A stretch of DNA of 64,000 bases from Lomentospora prolificans (lineage: Eukaryota; Ascomycota; Sordariomycetes; Microascales; Microascaceae). Position 1 is the first letter of the stretch; every line of letters starts with the position of its first letter. This document shows positions 47,538 to 57,510 of the stretch, one piece after another. The stretch spans positions 2,356,001-2,420,000 of the forward strand of contig JARFXM010000008.1 of the NCBI GenBank assembly GCA_029532625.1, given 5' to 3'. The position numbers and the translations under genes were made by a program. The notes under the pieces are model-generated. The model was not told the DNA's origin. It made no database searches and worked only from the letters and a program-made list of their open reading frames with translations.

Positions 47538-48100
47538 GACGGCGGCGGGATGAGGCGTGCCGAGATGTCAAGGAAGAATGTGGAGAAAATCGATGATTAA
47601 ACATGACTATACTCCACCATAGATGCGATCATAGTTTTCATTAATATGAGAGTACCCGACAAAAGAAGGTAAAAAAGCGATATGGTGAGAACTGCACCTG
47701 CTGTGACATCTCAGATCCATCCCCTTCCTTACACATGAAATTTTGGGCGCAAGACGAATCTTCAACTTTTTTATGAGATTACATAATAAGGACGGAAAAA
47801 TTGCAATTCCAACCCGACCTATTTAAACTGGCCAATCGCATCCCGCGTTTCGCCACGTCGGAACCTTCGTCATCATGCAGTGCATCATCCCCATCGCGGA
47901 ATATTGGTGCCTTCAACCCGCCCCAACGGCTCTGACCACACCACGCTGTCGACACTCATTTGCCTTAGGCTTAACATACTCCTCAACAATCATTCCACGA
48001 TCTTTTAATCCACAAGCATCCAAGAAAGGCACCCTCATCCAATTCACCAACTGATCGACCCACTTTCTCATCAAAACTGGCATTACGCCCAATTCCAACA
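47538..48100. promoter_or_regulatory. Divergent promoter region of SUV3 and the R-SNARE gene
   Basis: 563 bases between two start codons on opposite strands. The half nearest the R-SNARE start is C/A/T-rich as in fungal leaders. No conserved site was recognised. Confidence 0.4.
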
Positions 48101-48867
48101 ATGGCGTCGTCCTCGACTCCGGCCACGCCTCTCCTCTAGTAAGCCTCCTCCTCGCACGACACCTCACGCCGGGGTCTCGCTAACCTTTCCTCAGTGCGTG
48201 CATCGCGCACCATAGCACAATCCTTTCCGAGTGCACCACCTCGGCCTCCTCCCAAACCTCGTCCCTCGCCTCCCTCATCCTGCCCAAGATCCAACACAAC
48301 ACCCCGCAGAAGCTCACCTATACCCACGGCTCCCACCACATCCACTACATCGCCGAAGCCCCCTCCGACCACCCGGAACACCCCGCCGCCGGCGGTCTCA
48401 CCTTCCTCGTTATCGCCGAGTCCTCTTTCGGTCGCCGCATCCCCTTTGGCTTCCTCTTCGAGATCCGCAAGCGCTTCTTCGAGGCCTTCCCCGAATCGAG
48501 TGACTTTGCCGACATGCCCAATTACGGTGCCGGAAGCTTTAATGGCGACATGAGAAACTTGATGGTCGACTATGGCACGACGGCGGGAGGCCAGAACGAC
48601 GCCATTACCACGGCCAAGAAAGAGATTGACGATGTGCGGGGCATCATGACGAAGAACATCGAGGGTCTTCTGGAGAGGGGCGAGAGGATGGATCTTCTGG
48701 TGGACAAGACTGATAGGCTTGGGGGCAGCGCAAGGGAGTTCCGCGTTAGGAGCCGGGACTTGAAGCGGAGGATGTGGTGGAAGAACGTGAAGCTCATGGG
48801 TCTCTTGGGCCTTGTTCTTCTTCTCATCATTCTTACTATTGTGATTGCCTTCAAGACGTCGCCTTGA
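48101..48867 (+). CDS. Longin R-SNARE, VAMP7/Nyv1-like, 236 aa
   Basis: Exon 1 is 48101-48138 and exon 2 is 48195-48867; the GT-AG intron splits a Tyr codon. The product begins with a longin fold (LLYACIAHHSTILSEC, HIHYIAEAPS, FLVIAESSFGRRIPFGFLFEI), then a SNARE coiled coil (about 147-207) with the zero-layer Arg174 in LLERGERMDLLVDKTD, and ends in a C-terminal membrane anchor (about 214-232). This order defines VAMP7-type R-SNAREs. In fungi the likely role is fusion at the vacuole or endosome (Nyv1 in yeast). YKT6 is excluded because it has a lipidated CAAX end instead of a transmembrane helix. The first exon is only 38 bases. Confidence 0.9.
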
Positions 48868-49707
48868 GTTGCCTTGAGTTGCTAGGGTATGAGCGTATAG
48901 GATATGCGATGTAAAATTGGGCGTTGGAATCGTTTGATAAGCTGGGCTATTACCACTCTTTTTCATTTCTTTTGTCCGGGGTTTACGGGATAGCTTTTCC
49001 TATGGTATAGCAGTCTGCTTCTGCCTGTGCTGGCCAAGTTTTAGCCATGAAGCCAGCATATGTTTCGATGCATGTGATTGTCTCTTACGAATACCAACAG
49101 AGATATAAATTGTTCACACTCAATGGGCCGCTGATAGCATTAAATGCCTTGATAACAAGTTCCACTCGTGTATCTGGTACTACTGAATTGAGAATGTTTC
49201 CGGACCGAGAAGTCGCCCAAAAGCAATAATTCGCATGTCTATCTGCTGGCATAATACATGGCCAGTTGGTGGATTTCGATTGAAACCTCGAGTTGTTCCG
49301 TCAACGACCGGATGCTCGCGCCTTTTTTTTTAAACCTTTTGAACGGTCCGAATAACCACTAGGGCACCGGTTGTAGCGTGCTACTTACTTGAGCTGCTCG
49401 GTTGGAAGTGCCTACCCGAATCCTCATATGTAAAGTAATCGTGGTTGAGGTGACCTAGGAAAGTGAAGATGAGGAAGGAGCGGACTTGCGCGCTCTTGAG
49501 CTTCGACGTCGAAGGTTGCTGATGTACCTCGGTATTCCGTCACCTCAGCCCAGCGGAGAGAGTTCCCCACAACAACCTCAACTCTCAAAGCTCCAGCTCA
49601 AACCGACACATCTCTCTTATCCAACTCTCGGCCCATAACCCACTTACAAAAGAACAAAACAGAAACATAATAAAAGCCAGTTTCAACGCGCTCATCACAC
49701 ACACACA
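48868..49707. other. Intergenic, no gene seen
   Basis: 840 bases. The early part is 3' flank of the R-SNARE gene. From 49560 to 49707 the plus strand is C/A-rich and ends in a CA repeat directly before the next ATG, fitting a 5' leader. Confidence 0.45.
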
Positions 49708-49944
49708 ATGAACCCAGTATTGCGCTCGCAAAATCCACCGCGCCATCAATCGCCCGCGCCGGTTCATCACGTGCAGCTCGACCCGTCGATACGTCATCCC
49801 GTTTTCTTCACGGATAAGCTGTGGAAGGCCGTCGGCACGCAGGCGGAGAGGCTCGGAAGCCCGGTTGCGCAGGGGTATGTGTATAGGGATTTCAGCGTGC
49901 CGGTGCCGGTGCCGTCGCCGGCGGAGCATGGGTCCAAGTTATAA
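49708..49944 (+). CDS. Small protein of 78 aa, unknown function
   Basis: A 78-codon frame with ATG in a strong context after a CA-rich leader (CACACACAATGAACC). The product is Pro/His-rich at the start, then has a more ordered central part (HPVFFTDKLWKAVGTQAERLG, followed by PVAQGYVYRDFSV) and a Pro/Val tail. I do not recognise a family. The ordered middle, the context of the start and the lack of any competing gene in either strand suggest it is real. It converges on the G-patch-like gene. Confidence 0.5.
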   Translation: MNPVLRSQNPPRHQSPAPVHHVQLDPSIRHPVFFTDKLWKAVGTQAERLGSPVAQGYVYRDFSVPVPVPSPAEHGSKL

Positions 49945-50341
49945 CTGAATCTGCGGTGCGACGGACGAGGCTAGGCAGGGACCGGTGGAGAGGGGCTCGC
50001 AAGGCTTGCAGGGTAATGAGGGCTGCCGGAGAGGTGTTTGTGTGCGGGAACTTGGTCGCTGGCATAGGATTGAGCGTTACCGAAGTTTTAAACAGCATTG
50101 ATAGCGGAGGACCGCTTCGAATGTTGGAGCTACGACAGGGATATATGTACGAGGAGAGAAGAGATAGCACGCGCTCTCTCTCTCTACGGAGTTGGGAACA
50201 ATTGATAGATGTGTTGTATGTATTTTGTGGTCATGGACCGGGTATCTATGCCAATATGCAACCAATTTCCTTCTAGTGAACTCTGCTAGATTGATGTCCC
50301 CAAAACGCCGTAAAATGATACTTTGCCCGGTATGTTGATAG
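49945..50341. other. Convergent 3' flank, no gene seen
   Basis: 397 bases between two convergent stop codons. Presumably holds both 3' untranslated regions; nothing further was seen. Confidence 0.5.
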
Positions 50342-51058
50342 TCACAACTCCCTCCCCAGACATTGCAGCACATCATCCCTGGCATAAAACATCTCCTGCA
50401 GCTTCGCAGCCCTCTTCTTCTCCTCGGCCTGCGTCTTCCTCATCTCCTTGATACTCAACTTCTTCGGTTTCTTCCTCGCCTCCTTCGCCTTTTCGACGTC
50501 CTCCTTCGAAACCACAAGCCCCAACCCTAAGGTATCATCCTTGGGCTTTGGCCGAATCGGATTCAGGATCCCGTCCCCCGCAGCGCCCAAGCCGCGCCGC
50601 GCATCGGCGTCCCAGCCGCGCGACTCCAAGTGCTTAAACCCCATTCGCGTACGGTCCAGCGCCGACGGAGGGTGCGAGTGAGCAAGGCAAACCTGGTGCG
50701 CTATGGACGCCTCGTGCTTCTTCATGTGGTCCGCGGTTGAGTCTTTGTCGACGGGGAGGCTGCACACCGGACACGGTGCCGTGGCATCTTCCTCCGCGAG
50801 GGCGCGGTCGCCTTCTGCGGGCGGTTCGGCGGACTTGCCGAGGACGAGGCGGAGGTAGGCGTCTGAGACGGAGGACCCGCGCTCGACGGCCTGCGCCGCT
50901 TGGGTTGTTTGGAGCTCGGGGTCGGTAGCGCGGACGAAGGCTACTTCGCGCTTGCGCTTCAGCGCCGAGCCGAAGGCCTTTTGGTGGTGGAGGGGAGTGT
51001 CGTCGTAGTTGTCGTCGTATTCATCGTCGCGGTGGGGTGGTGGCCTGCGCGGGTTCAT
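50342..51058 (-). CDS. G-patch-like protein with CxxC zinc knuckle, 238 aa
   Basis: The frame is open further upstream, but the ATG at 51058 (MNPRRPPPHRDDEYDDNYDD) gives a sensible start; the upstream extension looks like untranslated sequence. The middle holds a short C2H2-like zinc knuckle (PCPVCSLPVDKDSTADHMKKHEASIAH) followed by GFKHLESRGWDADARRGLG and LNPIRPKPKDDTLGLG, which has the Gly-rich spacing of a G-patch and resembles GPANK1-type proteins. G-patches bind nucleic acid and activate DEAH helicases. The C-terminus is a Lys-rich helix. Divergent from the SDR gene. Confidence 0.75.
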   Translation of the reverse strand: MNPRRPPPHRDDEYDDNYDDTPLHHQKAFGSALKRKREVAFVRATDPELQTTQAAQAVERGSSVSDAYLRLVLGKSAEPPAEGDRALAEEDATAPCPVCSLPVDKDSTADHMKKHEASIAHQVCLAHSHPPSALDRTRMGFKHLESRGWDADARRGLGAAGDGILNPIRPKPKDDTLGLGLVVSKEDVEKAKEARKKPKKLSIKEMRKTQAEEKKRAAKLQEMFYARDDVLQCLGREL

Positions 51059-51683
51059 GTTCCTCTCTCTTTCTGTGGCGGTTTGATGCGCCACCTCGAG
51101 GTGAAGAAGAGCTGGGGGCAACGAGAGCCTGGCAGGCTCAAGCGCAGAAACCACTAAGAGTATTTCGAGCTGCAATGCGAATGGATCGTGGGTTGTCTAT
51201 AGGCTGAAGGTTGTCTCAGAGTGAAATATTAGGTCCTGCCTGAGAAGGTGAATTTGGTGGGTTAAGAAGAGTTGCTTGGGAATGGAAGCGTGGAGGAGCG
51301 AGGCCGCGTAAATTGATTTTTGATATACTCAGTATTAGGTGGCGCTTGCTAATGGAATAGCATCAAACAACTGTGTGTAAAAGTATTTACACTATATACT
51401 TTATACCCCTGCATTGGTCGCTGGCAAGCACAAAGTACATTCAAGGTATAGCATAATTAGCTTGCGCGGGCCTAGATCCACGATTTCCTTGGATTGAAAC
51501 AAAGAATTTGGTGCCTTGGATCAACCCAAGACATCTAGAAGCACTTTCCATCCTGTCCCCCCGTCCAATCCGCCCGTCTTCTCGTCCAGTCTTCCCTCTA
51601 TCTTTTTAAACGAACGGGTTTGTTACTCACGGCCTTGTCATGACCCTTTAATCATAGAATTGGCCCTTTCGAATCCGACCCCG
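51059..51683. promoter_or_regulatory. Divergent promoter region of the G-patch-like and SDR genes
   Basis: 625 bases between the two starts. The SDR frame is open upstream of its ATG as far as 51516, but no ATG lies there. AT-rich near 51300-51460, pyrimidine-rich at 51545-51610. Confidence 0.4.
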
Positions 51684-52955
51684 ATGCCGATTCACTTCGT
51701 CTTCTACGTTATTGAAAATGGCCCGCCGCCGTGGCTCCGCAACAACGCGTCCCTCATAATCAAAACAGTAGCGTCGCTCGTATTCCTCACGCTATTCAAA
51801 CGGTTCATGAGCGGCGCAAAATGCACAGCCGAGCGCAACATGCACGGCAAAGTCGTCATGATCACAGGCGGGACGTCGGGGATAGGTGTCCACGTAACGA
51901 GGGAGCTGGCGAAACGGGGCGCCCAAATCGTGCTCCTCACGCAGGTGGCGCCGTCGGATCCGTTCCTGGCCGAGTTCATCGAGGACGTGCGCGAGCAGTC
52001 CAACAACAACCTCATATACGCGGAGCAGGTGGACCTCTTGTCCCTGCATAGCATCCGGCAGTTTGCTACGAAGTGGATCGATAATTCGCCGCCGAGGAGG
52101 CTCGATATGATTATTCTTGGCGCGGCGACGTTGACGCCTCCCGGAAATGAGAGAAGGGAGACGGCAGAGGGCGTGGAGGAAACGTGGATGGTGAATTACT
52201 TGGCCAATTTCCATCTGCTCGGGATACTCAGCCCTGCAATCCGAGCACAGCCGTTTGATCGCGAGGTCCGAATTGTGATTGCGACGTGCTCGTCGTATAT
52301 TGGGTCACCGCCGCTCAAAGAGAAGCTGGGCAAGAAGGCGTGGACGCCAGGTAAGGCTTACGCGAGGAGTAAGCTGGCTCTCATGACGTTTGGCAGGGCT
52401 TACCAGAAGCATCTTGATGCTTATAAGAGGCCCGACGAATTGCCCATGAATGCGCGCGTCATCTTTGTCAACCCTGGCCTTTCGAGGACGCCTGGAATGC
52501 GCCGGTGGCTAACTCGCGGATCGCTCTGGGGCCTCGCGCTTTACCTCATTGCATATCTTCCTGTTTGGTTCCTTCTCAAGAGCCCCTTCTATGGGGCACA
52601 GTCTATCCTCTACGCCGCGATGGAGTCCGAACTGGGGCGCGGTGCCGGTGGCAAGCTGATCAAGGAGTGCATGGAGGTGGACTTTGCGCGAACGGATATC
52701 GATGATGAGGAGGTCGCCAAGAACCTATGGGAGGGTACCGACAAGTACATTGAAAAGGTGGAAAAGGAACAGGCCGTAAAGAGGGCCAAGCACAAGAAGA
52801 GGGAAGAAGAGCTAGCCAAAGAGGCTGAAGAGGCTAAAAAGACGGAGGAGATTGAGGCGCTAGTCGATGCCATTAAGAAGGGCAAGCAGAAGGAAAAGGA
52901 AAAGGACGGTGCTCCTGCCAAGACGCGGAAGAGGGCGAAGAAGGCTGGTTCTTGA
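51684..52955 (+). CDS. Membrane-anchored SDR oxidoreductase, 423 aa
   Basis: The first in-frame ATG, at 51684, gives 423 residues. A short N-terminal hydrophobic anchor (about 23-38) precedes the Rossmann domain. TGGTSGIG (61-68) binds the nucleotide, TCSSY contains the catalytic Ser and YARSK (Tyr226, Lys230) completes the SDR active site. A second hydrophobic segment (about 285-305) follows the substrate region, and the last 65 residues are Lys/Glu-rich and likely helical. The layout resembles yeast YNL181W (PBR1), an ER/lipid-droplet-associated oxidoreductase; this is from memory and not certain. The substrate is unknown. It is followed by SEC1 on the same strand. Confidence 0.85.
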   Translation: MPIHFVFYVIENGPPPWLRNNASLIIKTVASLVFLTLFKRFMSGAKCTAERNMHGKVVMITGGTSGIGVHVTRELAKRGAQIVLLTQVAPSDPFLAEFIEDVREQSNNNLIYAEQVDLLSLHSIRQFATKWIDNSPPRRLDMIILGAATLTPPGNERRETAEGVEETWMVNYLANFHLLGILSPAIRAQPFDREVRIVIATCSSYIGSPPLKEKLGKKAWTPGKAYARSKLALMTFGRAYQKHLDAYKRPDELPMNARVIFVNPGLSRTPGMRRWLTRGSLWGLALYLIAYLPVWFLLKSPFYGAQSILYAAMESELGRGAGGKLIKECMEVDFARTDIDDEEVAKNLWEGTDKYIEKVEKEQAVKRAKHKKREEELAKEAEEAKKTEEIEALVDAIKKGKQKEKEKDGAPAKTRKRAKKAGS

Positions 52956-53847
52956 GAGGCTACTGTAACACTGGGCTTGATATTTTGTGACGATGGATTA
53001 TAGACTCTGACATAAATGCAACGAATTTTGGAATTTAATTTTTTTTGGTGTAACAGGCCTATATTCTTGGGACTCTTGATCGGAATCCAATATGTTGGAA
53101 AGCTAGTGTTAGCCGCCGTGGTGTCGATGGCTTCAATCGCTTGTTTCGCTTTGTACATGAGACTTGGTAACAACCATTCGAATGCTCTGGGACAACAGCT
53201 GGCTGACGATGACGTCGGGATCAAGAATTGGCTGGCAGTTGAGGTGCCTGGTACGGTACAAAGCGCCAGCGGGGTTTCGCTCCAGCATGAATTAGGCCGG
53301 ATAACGCTGAAGCCAGCATCAATGATGAATGCTAAACGGGCCCCGAGCCAGCGGCCGAGCTACTAAGCTCAAAGCGTCTGCTCCAGCCAGCCAGCAACGA
53401 ACGCTCGCTCTAGTCTAAGCCCAGCATCCAGGGATCCGAGCTGGCATCGTGGTTGTACTAAGGTATCCGGTACATGTGCTTTGTTTAAAATAGCTGCGGG
53501 GAGCAGCAACCCCGGCGAATAAAGAATCTTGAAACCCCGCCAAAGCCAGACGTGCCTCCGCTAATTATCTCCTTGACCTTGAAACTCGAACTCAGCCTAC
53601 GCTCCGTCTCTCCCTCGCTTTCCACTCCTCCGATTTCTCCGAGCCCGACACGCGCATTGTTGCCACATATGCAGATCCGCTGAAGCCATTTTTGACGACA
53701 TCGTCAATTTTGATTCCTCTCCCTACCCCCTACCTCTACCCACCCCCTAGGCAAGAACCACGCGAGGGAGTCACCCTGCGATCCGCAACCTGTGCTGTCG
53801 TCGTCCTCTCGTGAGCGCAGCTAGCCGCTGCGCTGGGAATCCTCACC
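52956..53847. other. Intergenic between SDR and SEC1 genes, no gene seen
   Basis: 892 bases. CCAGCCAGCCAGC at 53383-53395 and several GCTGGC copies occur in it. From about 53570 the plus strand is pyrimidine-rich as in a promoter and leader of SEC1. Confidence 0.45.
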
Positions 53848-56352
53848 ATGGCCATCTCTGCTGTTCAGGAACAGCGTGACAGTATGGCCCCTTCCTCGAT
53901 TTGTCTCTCGTTCTCCGTGGGGCTTGCGCAGCTGATGTCGTGGGGCTTCTAGTCATTGTCAACACCATCCGCAATATTACGAGGGGAAATGTAAGCCCCC
54001 ACAGCCGTCTTACGCTTCCCGGCTTAGCCCTAGAGGCAACTCTGTACTGACCTTGGCCGTGGTGTAGTGGAAGATATTAGTCGTAGACCAGAAGTCCAAG
54101 AAGCTCCTCGAGAATGCCGTCCCGGAAGACGATATCCTTAATCAGAATGTCGCGAGTACGAACAATCCTCCGATTCCTAACTTGTTGGTCTCCCTTGTTG
54201 ACCAGGATCATGCGCAGATATCGAGACGCTCGAGGAACGCCGGGATATGAGCCCCGATATCGACGCCATCTACTTCCTAACACCCGAACCGCACATTGTC
54301 GATTCTGTAACCGCCGATCTCGAGAGTGGGAGGTATCGGTCTGGCTTCCTACTATGGACTTCGCTTCTTGATCCTCCGCTGCGCCGCCGCCTCGAGGGCT
54401 CCCCGGCCCATCGGTCTATGGTGGTTGGCTTTGATACGATACCACTAGACTTCTTCCCCCGCGAGTCGCACCTAGTGACGTTTAGGGACCCCTGGAGTTT
54501 CCCTGTCTTGTACCACCCTGGGTGCAACAACCTAGTGACGGAGCACATGCGGATACTAGCGCAAAAAGTACCTTGACTCTTTTGATCCTGGCTACCGACG
54601 GTTGCTAATGATATGTAGATCATGAGCGTATGCGTCACCATGGGCGAGTTCCCTAAAGTGAGATACTACAACCCCAGGAGCCCGACCCACGAGGCGGCCG
54701 TCCTCTCCAAATACCTAGCCCGGTTCGTCAACGAAGAACTCGAAAACTACGCCGGCTTCAACCGAAACTTCCCCCCTCAATCCAACCGGCCCCCTAGCGT
54801 CCTTATCGTCACCGACCGCTCCATGGACCTCATGGCGCCTCTCGTCCACGAATTCACCTACCAAGCCATGGCGCACGACCTGCTGCCCATCGACGAGAGG
54901 GAAAAGGTGCTCTACCGCATGACCGTCAATGAAGGGACCCCGTTGCAGGAGGAGAAGGACATGGAGCTCCAGGATAACGACAAGGTCTGGATCGACAACC
55001 GCCACCGCCACATGAAGGATACCATCGACAAGCTCATGAGTGACTTCCAAAAATTCCTCGACAAGAACCCGCACTTTGCCAAGGAGGGCGCCGATTCCAC
55101 CAACTTAAACGTCATCCGCGACATGCTGGCGGGCCTGCCCCAGTTCCAGGAGATGAAGGAGATCTACTCGCTCCATCTGACCATGGCCCAGGAGTGCATG
55201 AACAAGTTCCAGCACAACAAGCTCCCCGACATCGCCTCCGTCGAGCAGACGTGCGCCACCGGCCTCGACGAGGACTACCGCCGCCCCAAGGGCGTCCTGG
55301 ACGAGGTCGTGCGGCTCCTCGACGATGACGCCATCTCCCCCTCGGACCGCCTCCGCCTCATCATCATCTACATCCTCTATCGCGATGGCGTCATCCTCGA
55401 GGACATCAAGCGCCTCCTCGCCCACGCCTCCCTTCCCCCGCGTGACGGCGACATCGTCACAAACCTCGAGCTCCTCGGCGCCCGCCCCGTCCGCGGCCTC
55501 AAGGAATCTCGTCAACCCCCCGCGCCTCTCTTTCCCATCGAGACCAAAAACGCTGCCGCCGACGAAGAGTACGCCCTCTCTCGCTTTGACCCTGTACTCA
55601 AGCCTATGCTCGAGGAGCTCTGCAAGGGCACCCTCGACCAGCTCACCTTCCCTTACGTCAACCCTCCGGCCGACCCCAACGAGGATCTCATCGCAGCCCA
55701 GGGCGGCTCCCTCCGCGCCGGTCGCCCCAACTGGGCCGCCGCCGGCCGCCGGCCCCCTGAGAACCGCCAGCGCGTCTTCGTCTACATGGCCGGCGGCGCC
55801 ACCTACAGTGAGAGCCGTGTCTGCTACGACGTATCCGCCCGCCACGGCCGCGACATCTTCCTCATCACCAGCCACATGCTCACCCCTGCCCTCTTTCTCC
55901 GCCAGGTCAACGACCTCTCCGCTGACAAGCGCCGCCTCGACCTCCCCATGGACCGGCCCAAACCCCGCGTCCCCGCGCACCTCCTCGAGGGCGGCGCTCG
56001 CCACTCCCCTTCCGCGCCCCCGCAACAGCAACCTCAATCCTACTCCCAACCCGGAAGCGCCCCTAGACCCCCCGGTCCGGCCGGCGGAGCCCCAGCCCCC
56101 CCTTCGCAGCAGCGCCTAGGCGGGAGACCTCCCGGCGGCGGCGGCGGCCTGCCCAGTCGGCCTGTAGCCCCTCCCACCGGCGCCATGGGGTCCATGACTC
56201 TTAGTTCGGGTGGGAGGTCCGCGGCGCCCGTGCCGCCGCCGCAGCAGTCCATGTCGTTCAACGATGGCGCGGCTGGCGGGGTTGACGACGGCGGGAAGAA
56301 GCATAATAAGCTGGAGAAGAAGAGGAGGAACTTTTTGGGATTAAAGAAGTGA
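53848..56352 (+). CDS. SEC1: Exocytic SM protein SEC1, 747 aa, five exons
   Basis: Exons by hand: 53848-53881, 53953-53990, 54068-54155, 54218-54567 and 54619-56352; all junctions are GT-AG and frame-true, giving 747 residues. The start MAISAVQEQRD, then IVNTIRNITRGNWKILVVD, YFLTPEPHIVDSV, PPSVLIVTDRSMDLMAPLVHEFTYQAMAHDLL and the late VFVYMAGGATYSESRVCYDVS segment are hallmark Sec1/Munc18 sequence. SM proteins bind syntaxin and assembled SNAREs to drive fusion of secretory vesicles with the plasma membrane; in hyphae this is tip growth. The tail from about residue 636 is Gln/Pro/Gly-rich and ends in a basic KKHNKLEKKRRNFLGLKK. Three small first exons make the 5' end easy to mis-annotate. Converges on the 4E-T-like gene. 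Confidence 0.95.
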
Positions 56353-56491
56353 GACGGGGAAAAGAAAGAAGAAGAATGAAATAAAAAATCTTGGTTTGGA
56401 ATCCTTTGGCCGGGATATATATATATATCGAGTATGCTAAGGGGCGAGAGGAAGACGAGGATGTCTAGCATAGTAGTGAGTCTTAGCAGGT

Positions 56492-56524
<33 letters not shown>

Positions 56525-57510
56525 AGTACAATACTTGTATTAAGCGCCTTCACCATTTCCACCATCACAATGCAAGTCCCGAGGGATGGGTACCATGTTT
56601 CTTGTTTTCACCCCGAAATATATCTCTTTTCTTCTCCTATGGTTCTCAAAAGAAGGGTTACGTCCTATACTCGATCTCGCCTACTACAACGCTCGTCCCT
56701 CCAATCGCTAGCACAGAAATGCTTCGACTTGTTTTCTGGCATCAACCCGCCCTCTAGCAGGCCCCATTTCTCCCCCCTTCTTCGCGTCCCGGCGGAACAT
56801 GAGATTCTTCTCCTCCCCACACAAGGAAATCCCAGTCCATCTCTTCCTCCTCCCCTCTCTCTTGCCTTGAAAGTTGTTCCAAGGGAATACATACTCCAAG
56901 GCCTCTCATAAAAATCCATCCGTTTCGCCAGTCTTCGCCTTCCCCAGACTTCGTATCCTTAATTTCCATATTCTGAACCGAGTTACAAGGTTTGTTTAAA
57001 AAAAATAGAATCTGAGAGAGACGCTTCATAAGTCTTTGGTTGGTGATAATCAATGGCCATGGCCTCGTCCCGAGTGATTTCCCCAAAGCAGATAAAGAGG
57101 GCGTAAAGAGGGCAAGATCCCGCCATTTGAGACACAAAGGAAAACGACACAAAGGAAAAATGCCTAGAATATGCTGAAGCAAAGAGATATCGAGGGGGGA
57201 CCATCAAGGACTTCGTGAGAGGAAGGAGAGCTAGCCATCTAGCTCGCGGGATATGAATCAAAGTTGATTTTGGGTGTGGGCTAGAAAGCACAGTTGATAC
57301 AATCTGGTCTGGGGGAAGAGTTTAACCAGCATTTTCCAAACAACATGCACAAGGCAATTCTGGTGAGAAAGGAGTGAACGTTCATAGTATGCGAGATTGT
57401 TGCATAAGACTAGTGAGAACCGATTCGTGTGGGTGGCCATATTAGGGTTCCTGGTGTGTATTCTTCGCACCAGGTAGCCCACCACCTATCCAGCACTGTA
57501 TACAAGTGCT
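56353..57510. other. Convergent intergenic region, no gene seen
   Basis: 1158 bases between the SEC1 stop and the stop of the 4E-T-like gene. Contains an (AT)n stretch at about 56418-56428, the (AG)14 repeat at 56492-56519 and pyrimidine-rich blocks near 56750-56880. Both 3' untranslated regions probably lie here. Confidence 0.5.
56492..56519 (+). repeat. (AG)14 microsatellite
   Basis: Fourteen AG units without interruption, in the 3' flank of SEC1. A likely length-polymorphic marker. Confidence 0.9.

Noticed and set aside
53016..53366. 116-codon plus-strand frame with a hydrophobic start
   Set aside because: It starts inside the probable 3' tail of the SDR gene, the hydrophobic part is short, and the second half is GCTGGC-rich intergenic sequence. 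No family resemblance.
55105..56049. 314-codon minus-strand frame
   Set aside because: Antisense to the SEC1 coding exon and explained by its GC-rich third positions.
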